Assembly (NCBI GenBank): GCA_021777285.1
Contig: JAJYDR010000003.1
Span: 1-64,000, forward strand
Source of the DNA: Actinomycetes bacterium
GTDB taxonomy: Bacteria; Actinomycetota; Acidimicrobiia; Acidimicrobiales; RAAP-2
DNA: 64,000 nucleotides
Reading direction: 5' to 3'
A program made the position numbers and the translations under genes. How positions within the stretch are numbered: position 1 is the first letter of the stretch; the number at the start of each line of letters is the position of its first letter. Positions 47,432 to 56,021 of this stretch are shown piece after piece. Under the pieces are notes generated by a model. That model was given only the letters and a program-made list of their open reading frames with translations, had not been told where the DNA came from and did no database searches.

Positions 47432-48073
47432 TCAGTTCGACTCGGACTGGTCGAGCAGGTTCGCCACGTCCACCGTGATGAAGAGGGCCTCGGCGTCGGC
47501 GACACGCACGTCGCCCGCGGACACGGTCGCGCCGATGGTCAGCTTGCGCCCGTCTCGGTGCTCGAGCCACGCGCGGGCGACGACGCTCTGGCCGACGGGC
47601 GCGGCGGCGCGGTAGGTCACCACGAGTCGTGCGGTCAGGGCGAACAGGCCGTGCAGCCCGAGCACGAAGCCCATCGTCTCGTCGATCAGCGTGGCGATGA
47701 TGCCGCCGTGGCTGCGCCCCGGGGCTCCCTCGAAGGCCTTGCCGATGACGGCCTCCATCACCGCGACGTCGCCGTCGCGCCAGTGGCGCGCCCCGAGGCC
47801 CATCGGGTTCGCGCCGCCGGCGACGACCGAGTCGCTTACGAGGTACTCGTGCAGATACGAGACCGTGTCGAGGCGCTGGGCGGTGAAGGCCTCGACGAGT
47901 TCGGGGTCGATGGAGACGGTCCGCGGACCGCCGGCGAGCACCCGGGTGAGCAGGCCGTCGACGTCGTGGGCGAGGCGGTCGAGTTCGTCGTCGCTCAGGT
48001 CACGGTCGACGAAGGCGTGGCCGAGCTCGCGCAGCCGCGTGGCGACCGCGATGCGCCGTTCGTCGTTGGTCAC
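47432..48073 (-). CDS. Hotdog-fold thioesterase family protein
   Basis: 213 residues. The core GRSHGGIIATLIDETMG and LVVTYRAAAPVGQSVVAR match PaaI/4HBT proteins; the N-terminal 90 residues form an extra helical part. GTG 48073 overlaps the aminotransferase stop (GTGA), so the two are co-translated. The frame runs on to 48940 only as a shadow. Confidence 0.78.
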   Translation of the reverse strand: MTNDERRIAVATRLRELGHAFVDRDLSDDELDRLAHDVDGLLTRVLAGGPRTVSIDPELVEAFTAQRLDTVSYLHEYLVSDSVVAGGANPMGLGARHWRDGDVAVMEAVIGKAFEGAPGRSHGGIIATLIDETMGFVLGLHGLFALTARLVVTYRAAAPVGQSVVARAWLEHRDGRKLTIGATVSAGDVRVADAEALFITVDVANLLDQSESN

Positions 48074-49392
48074 GACCCGACGTAGTGCCGGTCGGCCGTC
48101 TCGAGCGCTCGGTCCAGACGGGCGAGACCATCGCGCAGGTCCGACTCGCCGATGATGCACGGCGGCACGACGTGGAGACGGTTGAAGTTCGCGAAGATGA
48201 GCAGACCCTCGTTGCGGCAGGCGGCGATGACGTCGTTCATCGCGGGCGAGTTCGACCCGTAGGGCGCGAGGGGCTCGCGCGTCGCGCGGTCGCTCACGAG
48301 CTCGACGGCGTGCATGACCCCGAGGCCGCGCACCTCGCCGACGCTCGGGTGGCGCTCGGCGATCGCGGCGAGCGCCGGGGCGATGATCGTCTCGCCCACG
48401 TGCGCCGCGTGCTCGATCACGCCGTCGCGCTCCATGACCTCCATCGTCGCCACGGCGGCGGCACAGGCCAGGGGGTGGCCCGAGTAGGTGAGACCGCCCG
48501 GGTAGACCCGATCGTCGAAGGAGTGGCTGATGGCCTCGTTGATGACGACCCCGCCGAGGGGGACGTAGCCCGAGTTCACGCCCTTGGCGAAGGTGACGAG
48601 GTCCGGTCGCACGTCGAAGTTCTGGTAGGCGAACCAGGCGCCGGTCCGGCCGAAGCCGGCCATCACCTCGTCGGCGATGAACACGATGCCGTAGCGGTCG
48701 CAGATCTCGCGCACGCCCTGGAGGTAGCCCGGCGGGGGCACCAGGACGCCGGCCGTGCCGGGAACCGTCTCGAGGATCACGGCGGCGATGGTGGAGGGAC
48801 CCTCGAAGCGGATCGTCTCGTCGAGACTGGCGAGCGCGCGCTCGGCCTCCTGCTCGGGGGTCGTCGAGTGGTACGAAGACCGGTAGAGGTAGGGCCCGAA
48901 GAAGTGCACGACGCCCGAGGCGCCTTGCTCGTTGGGCCACCGTCGCGGGTCACCGGTCAGGGAGATCGACGTGGACGTCGCGCCGTGATAGCTGCGGTAC
49001 GCCGCGACGACCTTGAACCGACCGGTGTGCAGACGCGCGAGTCGCACGGCGTGCTCGACCGACTCGGTGCCGCCGTTGGTGAAGAAGACTTTGGCCGCGC
49101 CATCAAAGGAATGCTCCAGGATCATCTCGGCGGCCCGGTAGCGCGACTCGTAGCCGTGCTGGGGCGCAATCGTGCACAACCGAGCGGCCTGGGCTTGGAT
49201 CGCCGCGACGACGTCGGGGTGCTGGTGACCCAGGTTCGTGTTCACGAGCTGGGACGAGAAGTCGAGGTACGTGGTGCCGTCTTCGGTGGTGACGGTCACT
49301 CCCGACGCGTCGCGCACCATCATCGGATTGATCGTCGCCTGGGCCGACCACGAGTGGAAGACCGACGCCCGCTCGCGCTCAACACTGCTCAT
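48070..49392 (-). CDS. Class III aminotransferase (PLP-dependent)
   Basis: 440 residues. The PLP-fold pattern FFTNGGTESVEHAVRLAR, the DE pair IADEVMAGFGRTG and the Schiff-base Lys in TFAKGVNSGY are present. VFHSWSAQATINPMMV and YLDFSSQLVNTNLGHQHP match omega/aspartate-aminotransferase-family proteins. ATG 49392 gives the family N-terminus with GAGGA 10 nt upstream; ATG 49413 and 49440 are alternatives. Amino donor unknown. Confidence 0.9.
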   Translation of the reverse strand: MSSVERERASVFHSWSAQATINPMMVRDASGVTVTTEDGTTYLDFSSQLVNTNLGHQHPDVVAAIQAQAARLCTIAPQHGYESRYRAAEMILEHSFDGAAKVFFTNGGTESVEHAVRLARLHTGRFKVVAAYRSYHGATSTSISLTGDPRRWPNEQGASGVVHFFGPYLYRSSYHSTTPEQEAERALASLDETIRFEGPSTIAAVILETVPGTAGVLVPPPGYLQGVREICDRYGIVFIADEVMAGFGRTGAWFAYQNFDVRPDLVTFAKGVNSGYVPLGGVVINEAISHSFDDRVYPGGLTYSGHPLACAAAVATMEVMERDGVIEHAAHVGETIIAPALAAIAERHPSVGEVRGLGVMHAVELVSDRATREPLAPYGSNSPAMNDVIAACRNEGLLIFANFNRLHVVPPCIIGESDLRDGLARLDRALETADRHYVGS

Positions 49393-49632
49393 TGTGGATC
49401 GGTCCTCGGCCATGATTATCGTCCCCGTCGTCGCTGCCATCGACGCTAACGCACTGGCGAGTCGTCGCGCGAGGTGGCCGCGTCATTGCACCGACTGGTG
49501 TGGACGGATCGGGCATTCGACGATGGCACCGCGAACTCTTAACGGGCTTTTACCGGTCGCTCACGAGCCGCTCATGGTGAGTCGCCACGCTGGGTACGGC
49601 TCGATTCGTGGAGCCATGACAAAGGAGTCACC

Positions 49633-50082
49633 GTGTACCGTTCGACCGTCACGCGACTGAAGCGAGCAGGCATCTGGACCGCGACCGCCTTCGTCGCCGT
49701 CGGTGGTGGCGTCGCGGCCGCCGCACTCACGTCATCGCCGTCGACGAATTCGGCGACCGCCTCGACCACCGCAAACGCCTCGACGGCGAGGGTCGCGTCA
49801 TTGGTCACGTCCACCACCGCTGCGACGGCCGTCGCGCGCAGCACGGTGGTCGCGGTGTCAGCGTCGTCGGTCACCGCCCGTCGCCCGTCGGGCGCTGTCG
49901 CGACGTACGCGCTGACGGCATCGACGACGGTGTTGAGCGGCCACATCCGACGCAGCATCGCGAGCATCTCGGTCGGCGATGCGGTAGTCGTCGTGCCGGA
50001 TCCGTCGAGTCCGTCGACGGCGGCCACCATTGGCATCGTGTCCGCCACCGAGGGCGAGGGGCCCGCGACAGCCGACGCGTGA
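49633..50082 (+). CDS. Small secreted Ala/Ser/Thr-rich protein
   Basis: 149 residues with an N-terminal signal or anchor (IWTATAFVAVGGGVAAAAL), a Ser/Thr/Ala-rich middle and a C-terminal beta-like stretch SVGDAVVVVPDP. AAAGGAG lies 7 nt upstream of GTG 49633. No family recognised; the last part faintly resembles small beta domains of exported proteins. Confidence 0.6.
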   Translation: MYRSTVTRLKRAGIWTATAFVAVGGGVAAAALTSSPSTNSATASTTANASTARVASLVTSTTAATAVARSTVVAVSASSVTARRPSGAVATYALTASTTVLSGHIRRSIASISVGDAVVVVPDPSSPSTAATIGIVSATEGEGPATADA

Positions 50083-50150
50083 TGTGTCTGTAGTGAGTCG
50101 CTTCCCGATGTGAGGGCGATGCACGTGACGCTGTCGCGCCACGGTGTCGA

Positions 50151-50459
50151 TCAGGCGGCGAGCTGCAGTAGCGCGCAGGTGACGATCGCGACGACGAAGA
50201 CCGTCACGAGCGACGCGCGTAGCCGCATCGCGACGGCGCCCGCGCCGACGCCGGCGAGCAACGGCCAGGAGACGCTGTAGTGGCCGCCGGTGTCAAAGAG
50301 GTCGGTCACGATCAACGCGGTGAGCATTGCTGGCGGGAGCAGACCCGCGGTTCGCTGAACACGAGGATGGTTCAAGACCGTCCGGGGTAGCGAGACGCCG
50401 GCGAGTTTCAGGCCGTAGCTGGCGACCGACGTGATGGCGAGCATGATCCAGAGTGACAT
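50151..50459 (-). CDS. azlD: Branched-chain amino-acid exporter small subunit AzlD
   Basis: 102 residues, four predicted helices. It starts MSLWIMLAITSVASYGLKLAG and has the family block LLPPAMLTALIVTDLF. ATG overlaps the azlC stop (TGATG). AzlC and AzlD together export branched-chain amino acids. Confidence 0.88.
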   Translation of the reverse strand: MSLWIMLAITSVASYGLKLAGVSLPRTVLNHPRVQRTAGLLPPAMLTALIVTDLFDTGGHYSVSWPLLAGVGAGAVAMRLRASLVTVFVVAIVTCALLQLAA

Positions 50460-51199
50460 CAGACGGCCTCCTCGTCGCCCGTGGACTTCGTGGGCGACGC
50501 GCCCACGACGACCGCGACGACGGCCGCCGCGAGGATGGGCACCCCCGCGGGAGCGATCGGAATGAGCGCGAGCGTGACCAGCGCCGACGCAATCGCGACG
50601 GTCGTGGCGCCGTGGCGCGAGAGCTGGGGCCAGAGCAGGGCGAGGAAGATTGCGGGGGCCGCAGCCGAGAGCCCGAACGCGGCGGTGTTGATGCCGCTGC
50701 CGATCAGCGCGCCGGCCAGGGTCCCGACGGTCCAGAGCGAAAAGAGGCTGATGCCGGTGGCAAAGAAGGCGTAGCGGCCCGCTCGCGAGTCGCGCTGCGC
50801 GACGGCCATGGCGGTGGTCTCGTCGATGACGAAGTGCGCGGTCCAGAGTCGCTGTAGGCCCCGCGGTTGGACGACCTGGGTCACCGGAACGCCGTAGAAC
50901 ATGTTCCGGGTGCCCAGGAGCAGGGCGGCCGAGAGGCCGGCGAGTGGCGACCCGCCCGCGCCGAGGACGCCGACGAAGGCGAACTGCGAGGCGCCGGTGT
51001 ACGCGACCACGCTCATGAAGAGGGCCTGGAGGACCGTGAGGCCTGACGCGATGGCGATCGCGCCGAACGTGACGCCGAAGGCACCCGCGTAGAGGGCGAT
51101 GCCGGCGGCGGCGCGGGTGATGGCGGCGCGCTCAGGGAAGTCGCGGTCGGTGGCCCGCTTGGCACGGTCACGGGGCGAGAAGTGCGTGGTCTCACTCAT
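50459..51199 (-). CDS. azlC: Branched-chain amino-acid exporter large subunit AzlC
   Basis: 246 residues after ATG 51199. Motifs GVTFGAIAIASGLT, YTGASQFAFVGVL and GTRNMFYGVPV are typical of AzlC. TAATAT (51207-51212, minus) ends 7 nt before ATG 51199, so the shorter start and a leaderless transcript are preferred over 51229. Divergent from an Lrp-type gene, as in azlBCD. Confidence 0.9.
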   Translation of the reverse strand: MSETTHFSPRDRAKRATDRDFPERAAITRAAAGIALYAGAFGVTFGAIAIASGLTVLQALFMSVVAYTGASQFAFVGVLGAGGSPLAGLSAALLLGTRNMFYGVPVTQVVQPRGLQRLWTAHFVIDETTAMAVAQRDSRAGRYAFFATGISLFSLWTVGTLAGALIGSGINTAAFGLSAAAPAIFLALLWPQLSRHGATTVAIASALVTLALIPIAPAGVPILAAAVVAVVVGASPTKSTGDEEAV

Positions 51200-51281
51200 T
51201 CGCACAATATTACGCCGATAATAGCGCATTTATATAGCGAATACCGACGTATAAACACGTTGGAGTGCAATATCATGGCGC
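51200..51281. promoter_or_regulatory. Divergent azlC/Lrp regulatory region
   Basis: An 82-bp AT-rich gap. TATTA-CGCCGA-TAATA (51208-51223) is a perfect inverted repeat that overlaps the azlC -10 box, a likely Lrp/AsnC-type site. TATCAT (51271-51276) is a possible -10 box 5 nt before the Lrp ATG. Confidence 0.6.
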
Positions 51282-51731
51282 ATGGACGAAATCGACAGGA
51301 AGATCATTGCGGAATTACAGAGCGATGGGCGCCTGTCCAACGTGGAGCTAGCCGAGCGCATCGGCCTCACGCCCGCACCATGCCTGCGCCGCGTGAAGCG
51401 GCTGGAGAGCGAGGGCGTAATCCTCGGCTACAGCGCGCGCATCAGCGCGATGGCCGTCGGACTCGGGTTCGAGGTGCTCGTGTTCGTCGACCTCACGCAC
51501 AAGGATCGTGCCACCTTCGAAGCCTTCGAGACGGGCGTCGCGAAGTTCGACGAGGTGATCGACGTGCGCCGGATGTTCGGACTGCCTGACTACATCTTGC
51601 GCGTCGCGACCGACAGCATCGAGAGCTACGAGGCGTTCATCTCCTCGCGTCTGGGCGACGTGCCGGGCGTCGACAAACTCGACTCGCACATGACCATGAA
51701 GCTCGTCAAGTCCTCGGCCGAGCGACGGTGA
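51282..51731 (+). CDS. Lrp/AsnC family transcriptional regulator
   Basis: 149 residues. An N-terminal winged helix-turn-helix (MDEIDRKIIAELQSDGRLSN, cut; CLRRVKRLESEGVI) and a C-terminal RAM/AsnC ligand-binding domain. By position it is the counterpart of AzlB, the local repressor of azlCD. Leucine or a related amino acid is the probable effector by analogy. Confidence 0.92.
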   Translation: MDEIDRKIIAELQSDGRLSNVELAERIGLTPAPCLRRVKRLESEGVILGYSARISAMAVGLGFEVLVFVDLTHKDRATFEAFETGVAKFDEVIDVRRMFGLPDYILRVATDSIESYEAFISSRLGDVPGVDKLDSHMTMKLVKSSAERR

Positions 51732-51747
51732 GCCTCGACGCCGCTCG

Positions 51748-52779
51748 TTAGGTGGTCGGGTCGCCCGGCGAACGGTCGGTGTCGATGCCCAACGCCGATG
51801 GCGCGCTCGCCCCGTCCCACCACGTGAGGACCCGCAGCGCCTGGAGGGTGAGCCACTTCGATGGATGCCCCGCCCCCGCGTCAATCTCGAACCAGAGTCG
51901 CCCTTCCGGACGGCCCGCCTGATGCCACGTACCATCGGGTTGGCGCTGTGCGCGAACCGCCTCGATCGCGTGCGCGAGGCGCGGATCCGCGGCGGTCCCA
52001 CTGAGCAGCGACGATCCACGGAAGTAGTCGAGTGCACCGAGCGCGTTGTAGACCCAGAACGAGGGGAAGGCCAACTCGGTGACCCAGGGGCCGGCGAGCG
52101 CGCCATCCGAGGCGCGATACATGAGCTGACGCGCGAGCAGGTACTCCTCGGCGCGCCGCTGCGCGTCATCAAGACCGGTCGCGTCGAGTCCGGTGAGACG
52201 GTAGGCGAGGATGCCCGTGAGCGCATTCAGCGTTGAGTGGAACGAGCTGCGTGTCGATCCCTCGACCCAGTCGCAGTTCCAGCCCCCCTCGGGCATCTGG
52301 TGTTCAACGAACCACGTCGCGATGCCCGAGACGTCCGCGCCCAGCCAGGCGCCATTGGCCAAGGTGAAACCGTTGATGCAGCAGTCCACCTCGCCGCCCC
52401 AGTACGGCAGGTCGTTGTACTCCCATCGACAGTTGGTCGCGAGCCGCTCGGCGGTATCGGTCAGCACCGAGGCGTCAACGCCCCACTCGCGCAAGAATTT
52501 GAGCGACCACGTCGTGGCAACCCACGGCTGGCCGGGCTCGCTGGCTCCGTCCGCGCCGTCGGCGTCGCCGTGCGCCGGGAAGTAGGCCCCGCCGGCCCAC
52601 TGGCCGTCCGCGTCTTGCAGTGCCAAGAGTCGTGCGCCGAAGCCAGTGGTGGCGACGGTCGAACGAGTCGCGCGCCACACGTCGGGAGCCGCGTTCAGGA
52701 TGTCCCGCTCCACCTGCCAGCGAAGCGCTGGGTCGGAGTCAAGCAACCAGTCGGTCACGGATGGTTCCAAGAACCGCAT
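51748..52779 (-). CDS. Squalene-cyclase/prenyltransferase-like alpha-barrel protein
   Basis: 343 residues of alpha/alpha-barrel repeats. QW-like turns occur (QDADGQWAGGAYF, QMPEGGWNCDW, RQPDGTWHQ). The catalytic DxDD of squalene-hopene cyclases is not present, and DCCING lies at a barrel turn. It may bind or modify a terpenoid, or be a non-catalytic barrel. ATG 52779 begins MRFLEPSVTDWLL; the frame extends to 52899 without support. Confidence 0.7.
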   Translation of the reverse strand: MRFLEPSVTDWLLDSDPALRWQVERDILNAAPDVWRATRSTVATTGFGARLLALQDADGQWAGGAYFPAHGDADGADGASEPGQPWVATTWSLKFLREWGVDASVLTDTAERLATNCRWEYNDLPYWGGEVDCCINGFTLANGAWLGADVSGIATWFVEHQMPEGGWNCDWVEGSTRSSFHSTLNALTGILAYRLTGLDATGLDDAQRRAEEYLLARQLMYRASDGALAGPWVTELAFPSFWVYNALGALDYFRGSSLLSGTAADPRLAHAIEAVRAQRQPDGTWHQAGRPEGRLWFEIDAGAGHPSKWLTLQALRVLTWWDGASAPSALGIDTDRSPGDPTT

Positions 52780-52971
52780 CGTATAGCCGTCGCCCGGCGG
52801 GTGTGCCGGTGACTGGCAAGGACATAACGCCGTGACGTGGCCGCGAGCGAACCCTGCTAGCTCGATGACTCGTGGTAGTGGCACCGTCGCAGCCAGCACC
52901 GTGCGGTCACGTGCCGCGCCGCCGACGACCAGGCCGTTCGAGGCCGCACGGGCGCGGTGCCGAGTCGGGCC

Positions 52972-53862
52972 TCACGCCTCGGCTATGTCGATGTTCCACT
53001 CCAAAGGGTCTCGCTCGTCCGGATCGGGCCCGCCGCGGTGTCCGGTGTCCAGCGCGTCGATGCGTGCCACGTCCTCAGCGCTCAACTTGAAGTCGACGAC
53101 GTCGAAGTTCTCGGCGATGCGGGTGGCGTTGGTCGACTTGGGGATCGCCGAGCGACCTTCCTGGATGTGCCAGCGCAACATGACCTGTGCCGCCGACTTG
53201 CCGTGGGATTCGGCGATCGACGAAATCGCCTCGTCGTCCAACACGCTCCTGCGGTGCTCGCCGTAGCCCGGGTAGAACGTGATGCCGCCGATTGGCGACC
53301 AGGCCTGGGTGAGGATGCCGCGCGCGGCGTTCGCCGCCTGCACGTCGGGTTGCGTGAAGTACGGGTGGAACTCGATCTGGTTCACGGCCGGCACGACGGT
53401 CGCGTGCGCCATCAGCGCGTCCAGGTGGTGCGCCATGAAGTTGCTGACGCCGATGGCTCGGACTCGGCCATCGCTCAGCAACTGCTCGAGCGCGCGGTAG
53501 GCGCCGAGGGTTCGTTCGAAGTGCTGGGGCATCGGCTGGTGCAAGATCAACAGGTCAATCTGGTCGAGGCCGAGCTTGGCGGCGCTCTTGTCGAAGGCGT
53601 GCAACGTCTCGTCGTAGCCGTAGTCAGAGACCCATACCTTGGTCTCGATGAAGACCTCGCTGCGGCTCAGACCCGATCGACGCAAACCGTCGGCGACACC
53701 ACGCTCGTTCCCGTAGGCGGCGGCCGTGTCCACGTGCCGGTAGCCAATCCTCAGAGCCGTGTCGACGGCCGTCGCGGTCTCGTCGGGCGGGGTCTGGAAG
53801 ACGCCAAAGCCGAGTGCTGGCATCTCGACGCCGTTGTTCAGGGTGATGGTGGGGATGTTCAC
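52972..53862 (-). CDS. Aldo/keto reductase
   Basis: 296 residues. Catalytic tetrad visible as GYRHVDTAAAYGNE (Asp, Tyr), IETKVWV (Lys) and LLILHQPM (His); the NADP-binding part is PKSTNATRIAEN. It reduces aldehydes or ketones. GTG 53862 overlaps the cupin stop by 4 nt (GTGA). Last gene of the MerR-ADH-cupin-AKR run. Confidence 0.92.
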   Translation of the reverse strand: MNIPTITLNNGVEMPALGFGVFQTPPDETATAVDTALRIGYRHVDTAAAYGNERGVADGLRRSGLSRSEVFIETKVWVSDYGYDETLHAFDKSAAKLGLDQIDLLILHQPMPQHFERTLGAYRALEQLLSDGRVRAIGVSNFMAHHLDALMAHATVVPAVNQIEFHPYFTQPDVQAANAARGILTQAWSPIGGITFYPGYGEHRRSVLDDEAISSIAESHGKSAAQVMLRWHIQEGRSAIPKSTNATRIAENFDVVDFKLSAEDVARIDALDTGHRGGPDPDERDPLEWNIDIAEA

Positions 53863-54272
53863 GATCGCGCTACTCGCTCCGCGTTGTATTCGTCGTCGGT
53901 TACGTGGTCGAGCCAGGTGACGACCTGGCCGTTCTTGTCGGCCTCCTGCATGGCGACGTGCGCCATGAAGCGGTCCGGGGTCGCGCCGTGCCAGTGCTCC
54001 TCGCCGGGCTCGATGTAGACCACGTCGCCCGGACGGATCTCTTGGACGCCGCCGCGGCGAGTGGCGACGAGCCCGATGCCGTCGGTGACGTACAGGGTCT
54101 GACCCTTGGGGTGGTGGTGCCACGCGGTTCGCGCGCCGGGCGAGAACCGAACGTGCGCGCAACCGATGGCCGACTGCTCGTCCGGGGTCCGGACGCCGTC
54201 GACGTAGACCGTGCCGGTGAAACTGCTCGATGGACCGATTGCCGTCTGTCCGGCACTCGTCGTGAATTTCAT
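53859..54272 (-). CDS. Cupin-domain protein
   Basis: 137 residues, single cupin. Metal ligands in TAWHHHPKGQTLYV and PGEEHWHGAT. The sequence is like cupins found with carbonyl-detoxifying enzymes. It lies between the zinc dehydrogenase (14 nt) and the aldo/keto reductase (4-nt overlap), so it is part of that operon. Reaction unknown. Confidence 0.87.
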   Translation of the reverse strand: MKFTTSAGQTAIGPSSSFTGTVYVDGVRTPDEQSAIGCAHVRFSPGARTAWHHHPKGQTLYVTDGIGLVATRRGGVQEIRPGDVVYIEPGEEHWHGATPDRFMAHVAMQEADKNGQVVTWLDHVTDDEYNAERVARS

Positions 54273-54286
54273 GAGATGCTCCTTCG

Positions 54287-55321
54287 TCAGTCGTTGTTGT
54301 CGGTGGGCGTCAGCAGGACCTTGATGGCGCGGCGTTCGTCCATGGCCCGATACCCTTCGGCCGCTCGTTCGATCGGCAGCGTGAGGTCAAAGACCTTGCC
54401 GGGCTCGATGGTGCGGTCCCAGATGAGCTCAATGAGTTCGGGCAGGAACCGGCGGACGGGAGCGGGGCCGCCGTGGAGATGGACGCCGGAACCGAACAGC
54501 AGGTCGCCGGGAATCGAGACGTCGTGCGAGACGCCCACGAATCCGACGTGGCCACCGGGCCGCGTGGCGCGAATGGCCTGCATCATCGCCTCTTGCGTGC
54601 CGACCGCCTCGACGACGCTGTGTGCACCGAGCCCGTTTGTGAGGTCCTTGAGTTTGGCGACGCCGTCGTCGCCGCGCTCTTCGATGATGTCGGTCGCGCC
54701 GAACTCTCGGGCCAACTTCTGTCGGTCAGCGTGCCGGCTGAAGGCGATGATGCGCTGTGCGCCGAGCTGCTTGGCGGCGAGCACGGCGAGCAGGCCGACG
54801 GCGCCGTCACCGACGACCGCGACGGTCTTGCCGGGTCCGGCTTCGGCCGCGACGGCGGCGAACCAACCCGTGCCGAGCACGTCGGAGGCGGCGAGCAGGG
54901 ACGGGATGAGGTCCGCGTCGGGCTGGGCGGGCGTCGCGACGAGCGTGCCGTCGGCGAGGGGGATGCGGGCCCTATCGGACTGGGTACCGATGAGGCCCAT
55001 GAGCACGCGGTGCACGCAGTGGGACTGGTAGCCGGCCCGGCAGATCTCACAGGTGTTGTCCGACGCAAAGAACGAGCCGACCACGAAGTCGCCCACCTTC
55101 ACGGTCGCGACCTCGGAGCCGATCGCCTCGACCACCCCGACGTACTCGTGGCCCATGACTTGGCGGTCGACGTCGTAGGCACCGCGATACGGCCAGAGGT
55201 CGGATCCGCAGATGCACGTCGCCGTCAAGCGGATGACGGCGTCCGTCGGCTCGATGATCGTTGGCTCGTCGCGGTCCTCCACCACGATCGCTCCTGGTTT
55301 GGTCATGACTACTTGGCGCAT
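54287..55321 (-). CDS. Zinc-dependent alcohol dehydrogenase
   Basis: 344 residues, medium-chain dehydrogenase. Catalytic zinc ligands in CICGSDLWPYRG and GHEYVGVVE; NAD(P) motif VVGDGAVGLLAV with SRHADRQ after strand 2, which favours NADP. The structural zinc loop reads SDNTCEICRAGYQSHC, with Asp/Asn in place of the first Cys. ATG 55321 has AAAGAGGA upstream; 55366 is too early. Confidence 0.92.
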   Translation of the reverse strand: MRQVVMTKPGAIVVEDRDEPTIIEPTDAVIRLTATCICGSDLWPYRGAYDVDRQVMGHEYVGVVEAIGSEVATVKVGDFVVGSFFASDNTCEICRAGYQSHCVHRVLMGLIGTQSDRARIPLADGTLVATPAQPDADLIPSLLAASDVLGTGWFAAVAAEAGPGKTVAVVGDGAVGLLAVLAAKQLGAQRIIAFSRHADRQKLAREFGATDIIEERGDDGVAKLKDLTNGLGAHSVVEAVGTQEAMMQAIRATRPGGHVGFVGVSHDVSIPGDLLFGSGVHLHGGPAPVRRFLPELIELIWDRTIEPGKVFDLTLPIERAAEGYRAMDERRAIKVLLTPTDNND

Positions 55322-55401
55322 GGATTCCTCTTTCGTTAGCTTCGTTGCGTCGCGGACCCACACCACGGTTCAGGTTCGGACCCGCACCGGCGGTGGTGCC
55401 G

Positions 55402-55857
55402 CTACTTGGCGGGCTTGATCTGTTGTGCCAGCGTTCGCGCTTCGGCCGCTAGGCGCTGGGCGTTGGCGTCGTCGCCGGCTGCCGTGGCGCGCCAGAACGC
55501 GATCTTGATCGCGACGTACTGCTCACGGATCTTGATCAGTCTCGCCTCGTCGGCCAGGCGCTCGAGTCGCTCCTCGAGCAGTGTGATCTGTTCACTCGCC
55601 GCGGCGGCCCCCAGCGCGCCGTTGGCGACGTAGCGGCGCATGTCGGCGACCGACATGCCGGTCGCTGCCAGGCATGCCACCCCGACCAGGAGATTCATGT
55701 CGTCATCGGTGTAGACGCGGTGCCCGCTGCTCTCGCCGCGACCAACCGGCGCAATGACCCCGATCGATTCGTAGTACCGCAGCGTGCTGGCGGGAAGGCC
55801 AGTCAGGGCGGCCGCTTCCTTGATCGTGTAGGCGTGCTGACCGGTTGTCGCTATCAC
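55402..55857 (-). CDS. MerR family transcriptional regulator
   Basis: 151 residues from GTG 55857. Winged HTH (YTIKEAAALTGLPASTLRYYE) at the N-terminus, written here as IKEAAALTGLPASTLRYY, then a coiled coil. No metal-binding Cys set, so an organic or redox signal is likelier than metal. The promoter entry shows why GTG 55857, not ATG 55866, is the likely start. It leads the dehydrogenase/cupin/aldo-keto operon, with an 80-nt gap to the dehydrogenase. Confidence 0.9.
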   Translation of the reverse strand: MIATTGQHAYTIKEAAALTGLPASTLRYYESIGVIAPVGRGESSGHRVYTDDDMNLLVGVACLAATGMSVADMRRYVANGALGAAAASEQITLLEERLERLADEARLIKIREQYVAIKIAFWRATAAGDDANAQRLAAEARTLAQQIKPAK

Positions 55858-55864
55858 GCCATCC

Positions 55865-55894
55865 ATTGTAAAAACTTAAAGTACTTGAAGTCAA
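55865..55894 (-). promoter_or_regulatory. MerR-type promoter and operator
   Basis: On the minus strand TTGACT (55894-55889) and TACAAT (55870-55865) are -35 and -10 boxes with an 18-bp spacer. The spacer region holds the palindrome ACTTCAAGT/ACTTTAAGT (55891-55874), one mismatch in nine pairs, exactly where MerR proteins bind. TACAAT ends 7 nt before GTG 55857. Confidence 0.8.
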
Positions 55895-56021
55895 TTGACA
55901 CGTCGAAATCCTGTCGCCGCTGCTCGCGGGCGCTGGATCATGGCCAGTGGCTCGCGAACCGCGGTGGGCCGACTTCGGTATCTCGCGACAACGTCCAACT
56001 GGCACCGTCGCGAGGTCGTCG

